A DNA stretch of 64,000 bases from Comamonadaceae bacterium (GTDB taxonomy: Bacteria; Pseudomonadota; Gammaproteobacteria; Burkholderiales; Burkholderiaceae_C). The first letter of the stretch is position 1; each line of letters begins with the position of its first letter. This document shows, piece by piece, positions 34,362 through 42,798 of the stretch. The notes below the pieces were generated by a model. It was not told where the DNA came from and searched no databases. It saw nothing but the letters and a program-made list of their open reading frames with translations. The stretch is from contig JAIYBB010000001.1 in NCBI GenBank assembly GCA_027488735.1, forward strand, positions 248,001 to 312,000, written 5' to 3'. A program made the position numbers and the translations under genes.

Positions 34362-34850
34362 TCAAATTCTTTCTAGTGTCACCAAGCTATAGCCCAGCCC
34401 TTGCGCCGACGTGTGTTGCGTGCGCTGAGTTTCTTTCCATTCAGCAGCATCGATGGCAGGCGCAAAAGCATCACCCTCGTAATCCGCATCGATCTCTGTG
34501 ATCACCAGTTGTTGCGCCAAAGGCATGGCCTGTGCATACAACTGCGCTCCGCCGATCAGCCACACCACTTCTTTGGCTGTGAATAAATCCATCGCTGCTT
34601 GCAGTGAACCCATCACTTGCGCACCGGGCGCAGTGAAATCTGTTTGACGCGACACCACCACATTGGTTCTGCCGGGCAGTGGTCTGAATTTTTCAGGGAT
34701 AGATTCCCAAGTTACTCTCCCCATGATGACGGGTTGACCCAGTGTGGTGCGTTTGAAATGCGCCAAGTCCTCAGGTAAATGCCAGGGCAAATCGCCATTC
34801 ACGCCAATGACGTTATTGCGGGAGCGGGCGTAAATCAGGTGCAGTGGCAT
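34362..34850 (-). CDS. folA: Dihydrofolate reductase
   Basis: 162 residues. NNVIGVNGDLPWHLPEDLAHFK contains the substrate-binding WHLPED with Asp 28. IMGRVTWESIP and VWLIGGAQLY are the NADPH-binding motifs. It regenerates tetrahydrofolate, matching thyA upstream on the same strand, whose product consumes it. An EamA transporter gene lies between the two. The length is standard for the bacterial enzyme. Confidence 0.95.
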   Translation of the reverse strand: MPLHLIYARSRNNVIGVNGDLPWHLPEDLAHFKRTTLGQPVIMGRVTWESIPEKFRPLPGRTNVVVSRQTDFTAPGAQVMGSLQAAMDLFTAKEVVWLIGGAQLYAQAMPLAQQLVITEIDADYEGDAFAPAIDAAEWKETQRTQHTSAQGLGYSLVTLERI

Positions 34851-34888
34851 GTGTTGAAGAAATTGAAAACTGTATTGTCAGACAAAGC

Positions 34889-35830
34889 TTATTCCGCATT
34901 CATTACAGGCTTGGTGCGCGAAGGAAGCAATACTGCGGCGATGGCGGTGACTACGCAGACCATGGCCACATAGTCTTGCCAATGCGGCCATTCACCCACC
35001 ATGAAGGTGGCGAACAAAGTGCCTGTGACCGGTACTGCCATGATGCTCATGGCGCTGGTGGCCGGCGGCAGGTCCCGCGCCATGCCAAACCAAATGATTT
35101 GCGCAAAGCCGTAATTCACAAAAACCGCATACACCAGACTGCCCCAGGCCATGGGAGAAATGTCCCATGTCGGCCATGTCTCGGTCGCTGAGGCCAACAG
35201 CAAAATCACCGGGCTGCTGAGCAGCATCATCCACACGGTGAGAGATTGCACCGGCATGGTGAAACTGATGCGCCGCATCCACAGCGTGCCTATGGCCCAA
35301 CTGATGGCGCCAAGCTCCATCCACACAATGCCCATGGGTTTGCCTTGTAGCGCGGTGAGTTCATGCGAGATGAGAAGCCCTATGCCCAGCAGCGCGGCAA
35401 TGACAGCGATGACGATGCGTTTGTTCAATTGCTGCCCCATGAACAGCACACCGAGCGCCACGGTCCACACCGGAAACATGAAGCCCAAAATGGAAGCCCG
35501 CCCAGAGGGCAAAGCCAGCACGCCCAAAATAGACAAGGTGTGCCATAAAAAAATATTAGGTATACCTAGCAACACAATGTCGCGCCATTCGCGCGGTGTG
35601 GCAGGCCACAAACGCAAACCACGGGTTCGAAAATAAAGCATCAACCACACAGCGGCCAACCCCATGGTGATGCCGCGCACATACAAAGGCGGCAATTCCA
35701 GTACGGCGATTTTCATCATCGGCCAATTGATACCCCACATCAAGGTCAAGCCCACCAGCGCGATCAGTTGCGCGCGTGTGATGTGCGGTGTTTTCAAACG
35801 GCTACCGGTGCTTTGATCGCCGGATGACAT
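34889..35830 (-). CDS. EamA/DMT-family transporter
   Basis: 313 residues with ten predicted membrane helices in two EamA repeats (starts [19 protein letters not shown] and [18 protein letters not shown]). It is an inner-membrane exporter of the drug/metabolite transporter superfamily; the substrate is unknown. ATG 35830 overlaps thyA by 37 nt; a TTG at 35797 would reduce the overlap. It lies between thyA and folA, which is probably a chance operon rather than a folate transporter. Confidence 0.85.
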   Translation of the reverse strand: MSSGDQSTGSRLKTPHITRAQLIALVGLTLMWGINWPMMKIAVLELPPLYVRGITMGLAAVWLMLYFRTRGLRLWPATPREWRDIVLLGIPNIFLWHTLSILGVLALPSGRASILGFMFPVWTVALGVLFMGQQLNKRIVIAVIAALLGIGLLISHELTALQGKPMGIVWMELGAISWAIGTLWMRRISFTMPVQSLTVWMMLLSSPVILLLASATETWPTWDISPMAWGSLVYAVFVNYGFAQIIWFGMARDLPPATSAMSIMAVPVTGTLFATFMVGEWPHWQDYVAMVCVVTAIAAVLLPSRTKPVMNAE

Positions 35831-36627
35831 TGATAGTCACGCACCTCGAAGTCATCGAACTCGTAATCGAAGATAGATGCCGGTTTGCGTTTGATGTGAA
35901 GCATGGGGGCAGGGAACGGTGAGCGGGACAATTGCAACTCCACTTGTTCATGGTGGTTGCTGTAGACATGGCAGTCGCCGCCGGTCCAGATGAAATCGCC
36001 GACTTCCAGGTCGCATTGCTGCGCCACCATGTGGGTCAACAGCGCATAGCTGGCGATGTTGAAAGGCACGCCCAAAAAGATGTCTGCGCTGCGCTGGTAA
36101 AGCTGGCAGCTGAGTTGGCCTATGCCACCGGCAACAGCTGGCGGCGCGACATAAAACTGAAAAAACGCATGGCAGGGCATGAGCGCCATCTTGGATAACT
36201 CGGCGACGTTCCACGCGCTGACGATGATGCGGCGTGAATCAGGGTTGGTCTTGAGCGTTTGAATCACATCGCTGATTTGATCGATGTGTTGGCCGTCAGG
36301 CGTGGGCCAACTGCGCCATTGCACGCCGTACACCGGACCCAAATCGCCGTCGGCGCGGGCCCATTCGTTCCAAATGGTGCAACCGCGCTCGGTCAGCCAG
36401 TTGTTGTTGCTTGAACCGGTGAGAAACCACAGCAACTCGATGATGATGGATTTGAGGTGAACTTTTTTGGTCGTGACCAGCGGGAAGCCTTGGCGCAAGT
36501 CGAAACGCATTTGATGGCCGAATACGCTGCGAGTGCCGGTGCCGGTGCGATCGGATTTTTCTACCCCGTGTGTGTACACGTGGCGCATGAAATCTTCGTA
36601 GGGGGTGGGGATGGGGGCGGAAGTCAT
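35794..36627 (-). CDS. thyA: Thymidylate synthase
   Basis: 277 residues. It methylates dUMP to dTMP using methylene-tetrahydrofolate. [12 protein letters not shown] binds phosphate, catalytic Cys 152 sits in [11 protein letters not shown], and [24 protein letters not shown] and [10 protein letters not shown] are conserved. A short insertion around [10 protein letters not shown] is variable in the family. It is the first gene of the thyA-EamA-folA minus-strand unit. Confidence 0.96.
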   Translation of the reverse strand: MTSAPIPTPYEDFMRHVYTHGVEKSDRTGTGTRSVFGHQMRFDLRQGFPLVTTKKVHLKSIIIELLWFLTGSSNNNWLTERGCTIWNEWARADGDLGPVYGVQWRSWPTPDGQHIDQISDVIQTLKTNPDSRRIIVSAWNVAELSKMALMPCHAFFQFYVAPPAVAGGIGQLSCQLYQRSADIFLGVPFNIASYALLTHMVAQQCDLEVGDFIWTGGDCHVYSNHHEQVELQLSRSPFPAPMLHIKRKPASIFDYEFDDFEVRDYQCHPAIKAPVAV

Positions 36628-36697
36628 GGAGAGAGTTTAAAGCGGAGCTTCATGGCGCACTCAATCACGAATGAGGACCTCATACCTGAAGATTGGC

Positions 36698-36991
36698 CTA
36701 GTTGAAGTCATCTTCTTTTTGGTGTTTGATTCGGGCAATCAAGATATCGTCGCCGGGCAGGTGTCTGAATCGGGCTATGTATCCGCTGCTGCCAAAATCA
36801 ATGATGGCTTCACGCATGTAAATCCTGCCTTCTACAGGGCGGAATCGTTCCGGCATGACAGCAATTTTTTTGAGTGCATCACGAATGACAGCAATCGCTC
36901 GCTTTGCGACATCTTTGTCTTGTGTGGCCAGAAAGTCATGAAGCCGTTGAAGGTCTGCGATGGCTTGTGCAGAGTACTTTACGGATGGCAT
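36698..36991 (-). CDS. RelE/ParE-type toxin
   Basis: 97 residues. Compact ParE fold: KYSAQAIADLQRLHDFL at the N-terminus, AVMPERFRPVEG with the conserved Pro/Arg, MREAIIDFGSSGYIARFRHL and ILIARIKHQKE at the end. ParE toxins poison DNA gyrase, while RelE relatives cut mRNA. ParE is favoured by the loop and C-terminal Arg/His pattern. It is coded downstream of, and overlaps by 13 nt, the ribbon-helix-helix antitoxin gene. Confidence 0.85.
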   Translation of the reverse strand: MPSVKYSAQAIADLQRLHDFLATQDKDVAKRAIAVIRDALKKIAVMPERFRPVEGRIYMREAIIDFGSSGYIARFRHLPGDDILIARIKHQKEDDFN

Positions 36992-37266
36992 ACCGGCGGG
37001 GGTAGTTCTTTATCCGATCCCCATGAATCTAACCAAGCCATGACTTCATCCTGGGTGGCGTGCAAACCGGTTTCGTCAAAATGTTTGATAGCGGCATCAC
37101 AGCTTTGATGCCATGCGTGAGCGCGTTCTTGTTGTTCAATTAGCTGAAGAATCGCCTCGGTGGCAAGCGCATGAGGGCTGCGCTTTTGGCGTAAGGCGAT
37201 GGCTTTGAGTTTTTCCCGCGCCGTCACATCCAGACGGATAGACATCGGTACAGTGGTTGAAGTCAT
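36979..37266 (-). CDS. Ribbon-helix-helix antitoxin of the ParE-type pair
   Basis: 95 residues from ATG 37266; an upstream ATG is in frame but makes no sense for the family. The N-terminal VPMSIRLDVTAREKLKAIALRQ is a ribbon-helix-helix DNA-binding domain. The C-terminal part (DEVMAWLDSWGSDKELPPP) is the toxin-wrapping tail. It would repress its own promoter and neutralise the toxin encoded immediately downstream. Confidence 0.82.
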   Translation of the reverse strand: MTSTTVPMSIRLDVTAREKLKAIALRQKRSPHALATEAILQLIEQQERAHAWHQSCDAAIKHFDETGLHATQDEVMAWLDSWGSDKELPPPVCHP

Positions 37267-37387
37267 GGTGTTTGGGGCCTGATCGGTTACTTTGTAGTGC
37301 AAAGTATGTTAACTCACTACGCATTATCAAGCCAAGCTTGGTTTTGGAAAATACTATATTATTAATATTAAATTGAAAAAATGCTTT

Positions 37388-37871
37388 ATGAAACATTTTT
37401 TATTTATCTCGTCCGCATTCTTTGCTGTTGTCATTCTCATGATTGCATTGGCACTTTGGCTAGGCGGTCCTAGAACACCGGCACCCATAGCCAACATCAA
37501 CGACCCCTTCGAGTCGGTTGATTTTTCCAGTATGCCCCCTTTGAAAAATTACCAAGGGGCAGATGGCGCGAAACTGTTTTACAGGGAGTACTCGCCCCAA
37601 GGCAACCACAAAGGCAGCGCTGTGTTGGTACATGGCTCATCTGGCAGCAGCGAGAGCATGCACCCCATGGCCACTGCGTTGCTTGCTGCGGGCATTAAAC
37701 AAGCTAGGCATTCACTATTGGAACCATTTGCCTGTCACACGGTTTGCACTCTCGGAGGAGGCGAAAAAACATTTAACGCCTGACTATGATTTCAATTTAA
37801 ACATGAACTTTGCTGCCAGCCAAGACTATCAGCATGACCTGCTGAATGCCAAATGCAAAGTGTCCATATCG
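37388..37871 (+). pseudogene. Alpha/beta-hydrolase remnant with internal deletion
   Basis: The N-terminal part starts with a membrane anchor (about residues 1-25, FLFISSAFFAVVILMIALALWL) and runs through the LVHGSSGSSESMHPMATALLAAGI oxyanion region. At about 37698 the frame breaks: sequence in another frame (LGIHYWNHLPVTRFALSEEAKKHL, then YDFNLNMNFAASQDY) matches a downstream part of the same kind of enzyme. About 130 codons with the catalytic Ser are missing, and similarity stops by 37871, where a UPF0175 gene on the other strand begins to overlap. It is a broken gene produced by deletion and rearrangement. Confidence 0.75.
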
Positions 37872-38068
37872 CGTGTGACTTCATGGGCTTCGTGTGTGAT
37901 CACTGGAATGCCAAGTCTGGATACGTGGGTGATGAAGTCGGCCATGGGCATTTGCGCCATGCGAGCGCCCCGTGCAAGTGACAAACCGCCATCTCGAAAC
38001 AAAGCCGTTGCCAGTGCTGCACGTGCACCGGGTTCGGCTAAAAGTTTTCCGGATTGCAGGCCGATCAT
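37829..38068 (-). CDS. UPF0175-type antitoxin-like protein, no obvious toxin partner
   Basis: 79 residues. LATALFRDGGLSLARGARMAQMPMADFITHVSRLGIPVI is a clear UPF0175 core (helix-turn-helix-like antitoxin). UPF0175 genes normally sit upstream of a PIN-domain DUF3368 toxin gene. Downstream here only the hydrolase remnant is present, and the last residues (LHLAFSRSC) are probably non-native read-through of it. The VapC-like gene upstream has its own antitoxin. It is likely a surviving half of a toxin-antitoxin pair. Confidence 0.65.
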   Translation of the reverse strand: MIGLQSGKLLAEPGARAALATALFRDGGLSLARGARMAQMPMADFITHVSRLGIPVITHEAHEVTRDMDTLHLAFSRSC

Positions 38069-38105
38069 TCCGGCGTCCGGCTTGATCTGCTCAAGCCCAT
38101 TGTTT

Positions 38106-38540
38106 TTAAGCCAATCGCATCAAATGTTTGTTCTCAGCGCCCGTCGCCCATTTCACTGAAATACCCTGATCCAAGGTGGCAAGACAAGCCTGCTGACGCA
38201 CCGCGAGTGCCAGCAAGTAAGCATCCGTGATGTCCGCTGGGCGCAGAACTTGCTGCCAATCTATAGCGTTTGTATCCAAGGGGTTGATGTCATCTGCCCA
38301 AAACTCATGCATGGGGTGACGCATGGCTTGCTGCAACCCGGCGACCACGGTCTGCATAGGCAAACGGTTGGGGTAGCTGGGTTGCGACATGATGCGGACA
38401 CAGCCGTTCAAGGTGATGGGGCAACTGGCCCAGCCCGCTGCGTGGGTGGACAACCATTGGCTGCATAAGCGATGGTGAACATGGTTGGCATCCAGCAGCG
38501 CGATCAACACACTGGTGTCGAGCAAAGCGCGCAGATTCAT
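38106..38540 (-). CDS. PIN-domain toxin, VapC-type
   Basis: 144 residues. PIN nuclease fold: LLDTSVLIALLDANHVHH with the first Asp at residue 8, ITDAYLLALAVRQ carrying a later Asp and LATLDQGIS with the last acidic residue. The second acidic position is not the usual NE(F) but reads LNGCVRI, so activity should be checked. VapC toxins cut tRNA or rRNA. The start overlaps the antitoxin stop by 4 nt. Confidence 0.85.
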   Translation of the reverse strand: MNLRALLDTSVLIALLDANHVHHRLCSQWLSTHAAGWASCPITLNGCVRIMSQPSYPNRLPMQTVVAGLQQAMRHPMHEFWADDINPLDTNAIDWQQVLRPADITDAYLLALAVRQQACLATLDQGISVKWATGAENKHLMRLA

Positions 38541-38806
38541 TCGCCTATGTCGTCGCGTATGGCGCGCACCATGTCGCTGGTGACGATCTGCTGTCCGGAA
38601 GATGTCAGCGGCACAAAACCGTAAACTGCTTGCGGCTCCATAGCCAAAGACTTGGTGGGCATGGCTTGCGAGGGATCTGCCAGGCCCATTTGAATGGCGC
38701 GCCGCATGGTGTCGGAGATGATCCGCCCAGCCGTGGTTTGACCGGCCTTGGCCAAGGACTTGGCGGCGTTCAGAATGTCTTCGTCAAGGTCTAAGGTGGT
38801 ACGCAT
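38537..38806 (-). CDS. VapB-type antitoxin
   Basis: 89 residues. The N-terminus MRTTLDLDEDILNAAKSLAK is a ribbon-helix-helix DNA-binding motif and the C-terminal half (VYGFVPLTSSGQQIVTSDMVRAIRDD) is the toxin-binding tail. It is the first gene of the vapBC unit, coupled by a 4-nt overlap, and would autorepress the pair. It starts 27 nt from the stop of the FAD oxidase gene upstream, which is on the same strand. Confidence 0.82.
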   Translation of the reverse strand: MRTTLDLDEDILNAAKSLAKAGQTTAGRIISDTMRRAIQMGLADPSQAMPTKSLAMEPQAVYGFVPLTSSGQQIVTSDMVRAIRDDIGE

Positions 38807-38833
38807 GAGGGCATTGTATCTGATGCATTCGCA

Positions 38834-40246
38834 TCAGCGCATCAAAACCCGCCCCGGATTCATCAGGTTTTGCGGGTCCAAAGCTTGTTTGATGTTGCGC
38901 ATCAATTGCAGCGCCACCGGGTCTTTGTGCTGCGGCAGGCTTGCCACTTTCAAGCGGCCTATGCCGTGCTCGGCGCTGACTGATCCACCCAACGACATGA
39001 CCGCCTCGTAAACCAAGTCGTTCACCGCAGGCTCATGTGTCTTTAAAAATTCTGCGGCGTCTGCGCCTTCGGGGCATTGGATGTTGTAGTGCAAATTGCC
39101 GTCGCCTAAATGCCCGAAATTCACCACGCGAATGCCGGGCAATGCTTTTGCCAAAGCCGCATCGGTTTGCTTCACAAACGCGGCAAGGGCAGACACCGGC
39201 AGCGAGATATCGTGTTTGATGTTCAGGCCTTCAGCCGCCTGCGCCGATGAAATGCTTTCGCGCACCTGCCAGAGTTCGCGCGACTGCGCCAGGCTTTGCG
39301 CGATCACCACATCGCTGGCGACGTTCTTTTCAAGCGCCGCGCCTAGCAGTTGTTCCAGCCGTTGTTCGGCATGCGCATCAGACTCGGTGTCGCTGAGCTC
39401 CAGCAGCACGCAGTAGGGCGCATCTTTCCAAAGTGGCACTTGCAACGCAGGGCAATGTCTGGCGACCAAGCCCAGCGCTGTTTGCGACATCATCTCAAAG
39501 CCGGTCAATCCTGCGCCGAGTTGTTGCTGCGCCATGCCCAGCAAATCAATCGCAGCTTGTACGCTAGACACAGCCGCCCATGCGGTGCGTTGCGCCGCCG
39601 GTTTGGGAAACAGTTTCATGGTTGCTGCGGTGATGATGCCCAGCGTGCCTTCGCTGCCAATGAACAAATGGCGCAAGTCGTAGCCGGTGTTGTCTTTGCG
39701 CAAGCCATTTAAGCCCGCCCACAAATCGCCTTGCGCGGTCACCACTTCCAGCCCCAGACACAGGTCGCGCGTATTGCCGTAACGCAGCACTTGCGTGCCG
39801 CCCGCGTTGCTGGCCAAGTTGCCGCCCAGCGTGCAACTGCCTTCAGACGCTAAGCTGAGTGCAAACAAAAAACCGGCTTGGTCTGCGGTCTGTTGCACGT
39901 GTTGAAGAATGCAACCCGCGTCTGCGGTGAGGGTGGCGTTGGCTGGGTCTATGTGACGCACTTGGTTCATGCGTTGCAAGTTGATCACCACTTCGCGGCC
40001 TGAAGTGTCAGGCGTTGAGCCCATCACCAAACCCGTGTTGCCGCCTTGCGGCACCATGGCTGCTCCAACCGCTGCGCAAGCTTTGACGACGGCTGATACT
40101 TCGGCGGTTGTCCCCGGGCGCACCACGCACAAAGCCCGCCCGTGTTCGCGGCCGCGCCAGTCGCGCTCATAAGCCGTCAAGCCTTCACCGGTGAGCACAT
40201 GGGCGTCGCCGGTGATCAGGCGCAAGCTGTCAATCAATCGGTTCAT
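38834..40246 (-). CDS. FAD-linked D-2-hydroxyacid dehydrogenase
   Basis: 470 residues. PCMH-type FAD domain with VRPGTTAEVSAVVKACAA, VPQGGNTGLVMGS and GCTLGGNLASNAGG-like EGSCTLGGNLASNAGGT. The C-terminal oxidase domain has NFGHLGDGNLHYNI and SVSAEHGIGRLK, which hold the catalytic His. The best fit is the D-2-hydroxyglutarate or D-lactate dehydrogenase group. The stop-side neighbour is the VapBC pair, and the start overlaps the DUF2069 gene by 4 nt. Confidence 0.88.
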   Translation of the reverse strand: MNRLIDSLRLITGDAHVLTGEGLTAYERDWRGREHGRALCVVRPGTTAEVSAVVKACAAVGAAMVPQGGNTGLVMGSTPDTSGREVVINLQRMNQVRHIDPANATLTADAGCILQHVQQTADQAGFLFALSLASEGSCTLGGNLASNAGGTQVLRYGNTRDLCLGLEVVTAQGDLWAGLNGLRKDNTGYDLRHLFIGSEGTLGIITAATMKLFPKPAAQRTAWAAVSSVQAAIDLLGMAQQQLGAGLTGFEMMSQTALGLVARHCPALQVPLWKDAPYCVLLELSDTESDAHAEQRLEQLLGAALEKNVASDVVIAQSLAQSRELWQVRESISSAQAAEGLNIKHDISLPVSALAAFVKQTDAALAKALPGIRVVNFGHLGDGNLHYNIQCPEGADAAEFLKTHEPAVNDLVYEAVMSLGGSVSAEHGIGRLKVASLPQHKDPVALQLMRNIKQALDPQNLMNPGRVLMR

Positions 40247-40698
40247 GCTTGATCAGGTTTTGCAGGCGGCTTGGGTTCCAGGGTTTCGTCAGTCGGGTCG
40301 GTTTGGGCAAGTTGCGCTTGCGCCGCCATTGCCGCATGCTGTAAGCGCCATCTCACATGCATGGCACTGGCTGCGAACAACACCAAACACAAACCCACCT
40401 CAATGGCTGCGTACAAATTGCTGGGCCAGCGGTCGCCGCTCCAGCGAATCACACCTTCAGCGAAATACAACCACACCACCAAGGTGACCCAGCGGTAGGT
40501 GTACATGCGGTTTTTCAGCAAACCGGCCAATGGCAAACACAAGGGCAAAGCTTTGAGCACCAGCCAAGAGCCTCCCGGGCGCAAGGGTGCCAGCCACAGC
40601 TCCCAGGCCAGAGATAAAACAATCAGGCCGAGCAAACTGCCCACGGCCATGAAGCGGGTAAGTCGGGCGTGTCTGTAGGCGGCGGAGGTTGGAGTCAT
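40243..40698 (-). CDS. DUF2069 membrane protein
   Basis: 151 residues from ATG 40698 (in-frame ATGs also at 40710 and 40722). Four membrane helices with the family core LKALPLCLPLAGLLKNRMYTYRW and LYFAEGVIRWSGDR. The function of this inner-membrane family is unknown. The cytosolic C-terminal tail is Pro/Glu-rich. It starts 22 nt from the divergent YihY gene and overlaps the following FAD oxidase gene by 4 nt. Confidence 0.82.
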   Translation of the reverse strand: MTPTSAAYRHARLTRFMAVGSLLGLIVLSLAWELWLAPLRPGGSWLVLKALPLCLPLAGLLKNRMYTYRWVTLVVWLYFAEGVIRWSGDRWPSNLYAAIEVGLCLVLFAASAMHVRWRLQHAAMAAQAQLAQTDPTDETLEPKPPAKPDQA

Positions 40699-40720
40699 AT
40701 TCGATGGCATGATAGAGACC

Positions 40721-41926
40721 ATGATTGTGTCGTATATCCAAAAAATATTGCGTCAGACGCGCGCTTTTCCCTGGCACCAGACCTTGTTGCGTTTGCGCCA
40801 ACGGTTTGCCGAAGACCGTTTGGGTCAGACGGCCGGCGCCCTGACCTTCACTACAACGATTGCATTGGTGCCGTTGATCACTGTGTCGCTGGCAGTGGTC
40901 ACAGCCTTTCCGTTGTTTGACCAATTTCAAAATGTTTTGCAGCGTTGGTTGATTGCAAGCCTGATACCCGACAGCATTTCCCGCCAAGTGTTGGGTTATT
41001 TGACGCAGTTCACCACCAAAGCCAGCCGGCTCGGGGTGCTCAGCTTTGCCGTCTTGATGTTCTCTGCGTTGGCTTTGGTGTTCACCATCGACCGCAGTCT
41101 CAATGCGATTTGGCGCGTCAACAAAGTTCGTCCTTGGGGCCAGCGGTTGCTGCTTTATTGGGCAGCATTGACCTTGGGCCCTGTGTTGGTGGCCGCTGGT
41201 TTGGTCACCATGGCCTCGGTGATTTTGTGGTCCGGCGGTTCGTTGCGCAGCCAAAGCCCGACCATGAAACTGGCACTGGACGCGCTCGAATTTGTACTGT
41301 TGTGGGGTGGGATCTCTGCCTTGTATCGATTTGTACCAAACACGCACGTGCCTTGGCGGCAAGTGTTGGGTGGTAGTTTGGGAACCACCTTGGTGCTCGA
41401 GCTTGCACGCGGTTTGCTCACTTGGTATTTGGCCCGCATGTCCACGTTTTCGTTGGTGTACGGTGCATTTGCCACTGTGCCGATTTTGTTGGTGTGGATT
41501 TACATGACATGGGTGATCGTGTTGCTTGGGGCGGTGCTGGTGGCGAGTTGGCCGGGCTTGCGCCTGGGACATGTGCGGGACAGACAAGCCCCGGGTGCTT
41601 ATTTTCAATTGGCGCTGGACACCTTGCGCGAACTCAAGCGAAAGCAAGCCGAAGGTGTGCACGGCGATGATTTGCAATCGTTGGCAGGGCGCTTAGGTGC
41701 TGACCCCTTGCAAATGCAATCGGTGTTGGAGCAATTGCAACAACTCGATTGGGTCGGATTGCTCGACGAAAACCAACCGTCGTCCCCGCCGCGCTATGTG
41801 ATATTGGTGGACTGGCACAGCACGCGCGTGGCGCCTTTGATCGAACAAATGCTGCTGGCGGATGAACCTGGCAGTGCCGCCATGCACAAGCAATGGAACA
41901 ACTGGCTGTTGGCCGACGTGCTTTAA
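40721..41926 (+). CDS. YihY/BrkB-family inner-membrane protein
   Basis: 401 residues from ATG 40721, preceded by GAGA. Six membrane helices between about 30 and 290, with GALTFTTTIALVPLITVSLAV, RVNKVRPWGQRLLLYWA and VYGAFATVPILLVWIYMTW, all signature blocks of the family. The C-terminal 110 residues form a soluble winged-helix-like extension. Formerly annotated as RNase BN, which is incorrect for this family; the role in the envelope is not settled. Confidence 0.88.
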   Translation: MIVSYIQKILRQTRAFPWHQTLLRLRQRFAEDRLGQTAGALTFTTTIALVPLITVSLAVVTAFPLFDQFQNVLQRWLIASLIPDSISRQVLGYLTQFTTKASRLGVLSFAVLMFSALALVFTIDRSLNAIWRVNKVRPWGQRLLLYWAALTLGPVLVAAGLVTMASVILWSGGSLRSQSPTMKLALDALEFVLLWGGISALYRFVPNTHVPWRQVLGGSLGTTLVLELARGLLTWYLARMSTFSLVYGAFATVPILLVWIYMTWVIVLLGAVLVASWPGLRLGHVRDRQAPGAYFQLALDTLRELKRKQAEGVHGDDLQSLAGRLGADPLQMQSVLEQLQQLDWVGLLDENQPSSPPRYVILVDWHSTRVAPLIEQMLLADEPGSAAMHKQWNNWLLADVL

Positions 41927-41962
41927 GGCATTGTGCTGGGCTGCGCTTTGTCAAAAGCTCTG

Positions 41963-42775
41963 TCAGGCAATGCGTAAGAACGCTTTCAACGCATCCAATG
42001 TTTCATCCGGCGACTCGCTCATTTGATGGTGCCCATGGGGAATCATCACCACCTTCAAATCAATGCCTTTTTCTTTGGCGTGTTTGATCAAAGGCTGTGC
42101 GCCTTTGGGCGTGGTCATTTGATCGGCGTCACCCAACACCATCAACACCGTGCACTTCACCGCCGCCATGGCTTGCAGGCCTTGGTCATAGCTATTGCAA
42201 GCGTTGAAGCCGGTGTGAAACAGATTCACGCGGGTGTTACTGGCCAACACGCGTCGGCCCAATGCCAAGCTCGCACCAAACACCCAACTGCCCGCACCCG
42301 AGGGCGGCGCAAGCGTCGCGCGGGAAAACACATTCGTCATCTGCAAAGCTTTGGCCGGTGTGTCGCGGGATGCATCTAGCAATGCTTGCGAGACTTGCAT
42401 GGGGTAAGCGGTTCCCACCAAAGCCAAATGCGTGACGCGCTCGCCCAAATCCGACGCAGCTTGCAAGCAAATGAGAGAGCCGAAACTGTGACCCGCCAAT
42501 GCTGCGTGTTGGATGTCCATGGCATCCAACAAATCTTTCACAAAAGCCGCACCTTCTTGCACCGTGGCCGGTGGCGCGCCCGCGCTTTTGCAATGACCAG
42601 GCAAGTCCACCGCCAATACATTCCAGCCGTGGTGCGCCAAATAACGGCTTTGCAGCAGCCAAACACTGTGGTCGCACAACACGCCGTGCACCAGCACAAC
42701 CGTGGGTTGCGCCGGGTTGAAATCCTTGCCGCCGGTGTAGGCGTAACTGCGGTGACCGTTCACATCGATGTACAT
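41963..42775 (-). CDS. Alpha/beta hydrolase
   Basis: 270 residues. VLVHGVLCDHSVW is the oxyanion region, GHSFGSLICL holds the catalytic Ser, LGDADQMT the Asp and IPHGHHQMSESPDE the His, so the triad is complete. Substrate unknown; there is no signal peptide. It follows metY by 23 nt on the same strand and is probably cotranscribed, but its role in sulfur metabolism is unproven. Confidence 0.86.
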   Translation of the reverse strand: MYIDVNGHRSYAYTGGKDFNPAQPTVVLVHGVLCDHSVWLLQSRYLAHHGWNVLAVDLPGHCKSAGAPPATVQEGAAFVKDLLDAMDIQHAALAGHSFGSLICLQAASDLGERVTHLALVGTAYPMQVSQALLDASRDTPAKALQMTNVFSRATLAPPSGAGSWVFGASLALGRRVLASNTRVNLFHTGFNACNSYDQGLQAMAAVKCTVLMVLGDADQMTTPKGAQPLIKHAKEKGIDLKVVMIPHGHHQMSESPDETLDALKAFLRIA

Positions 42776-42798
42776 GTTGTGTTCCCTTAAACGGCTTA

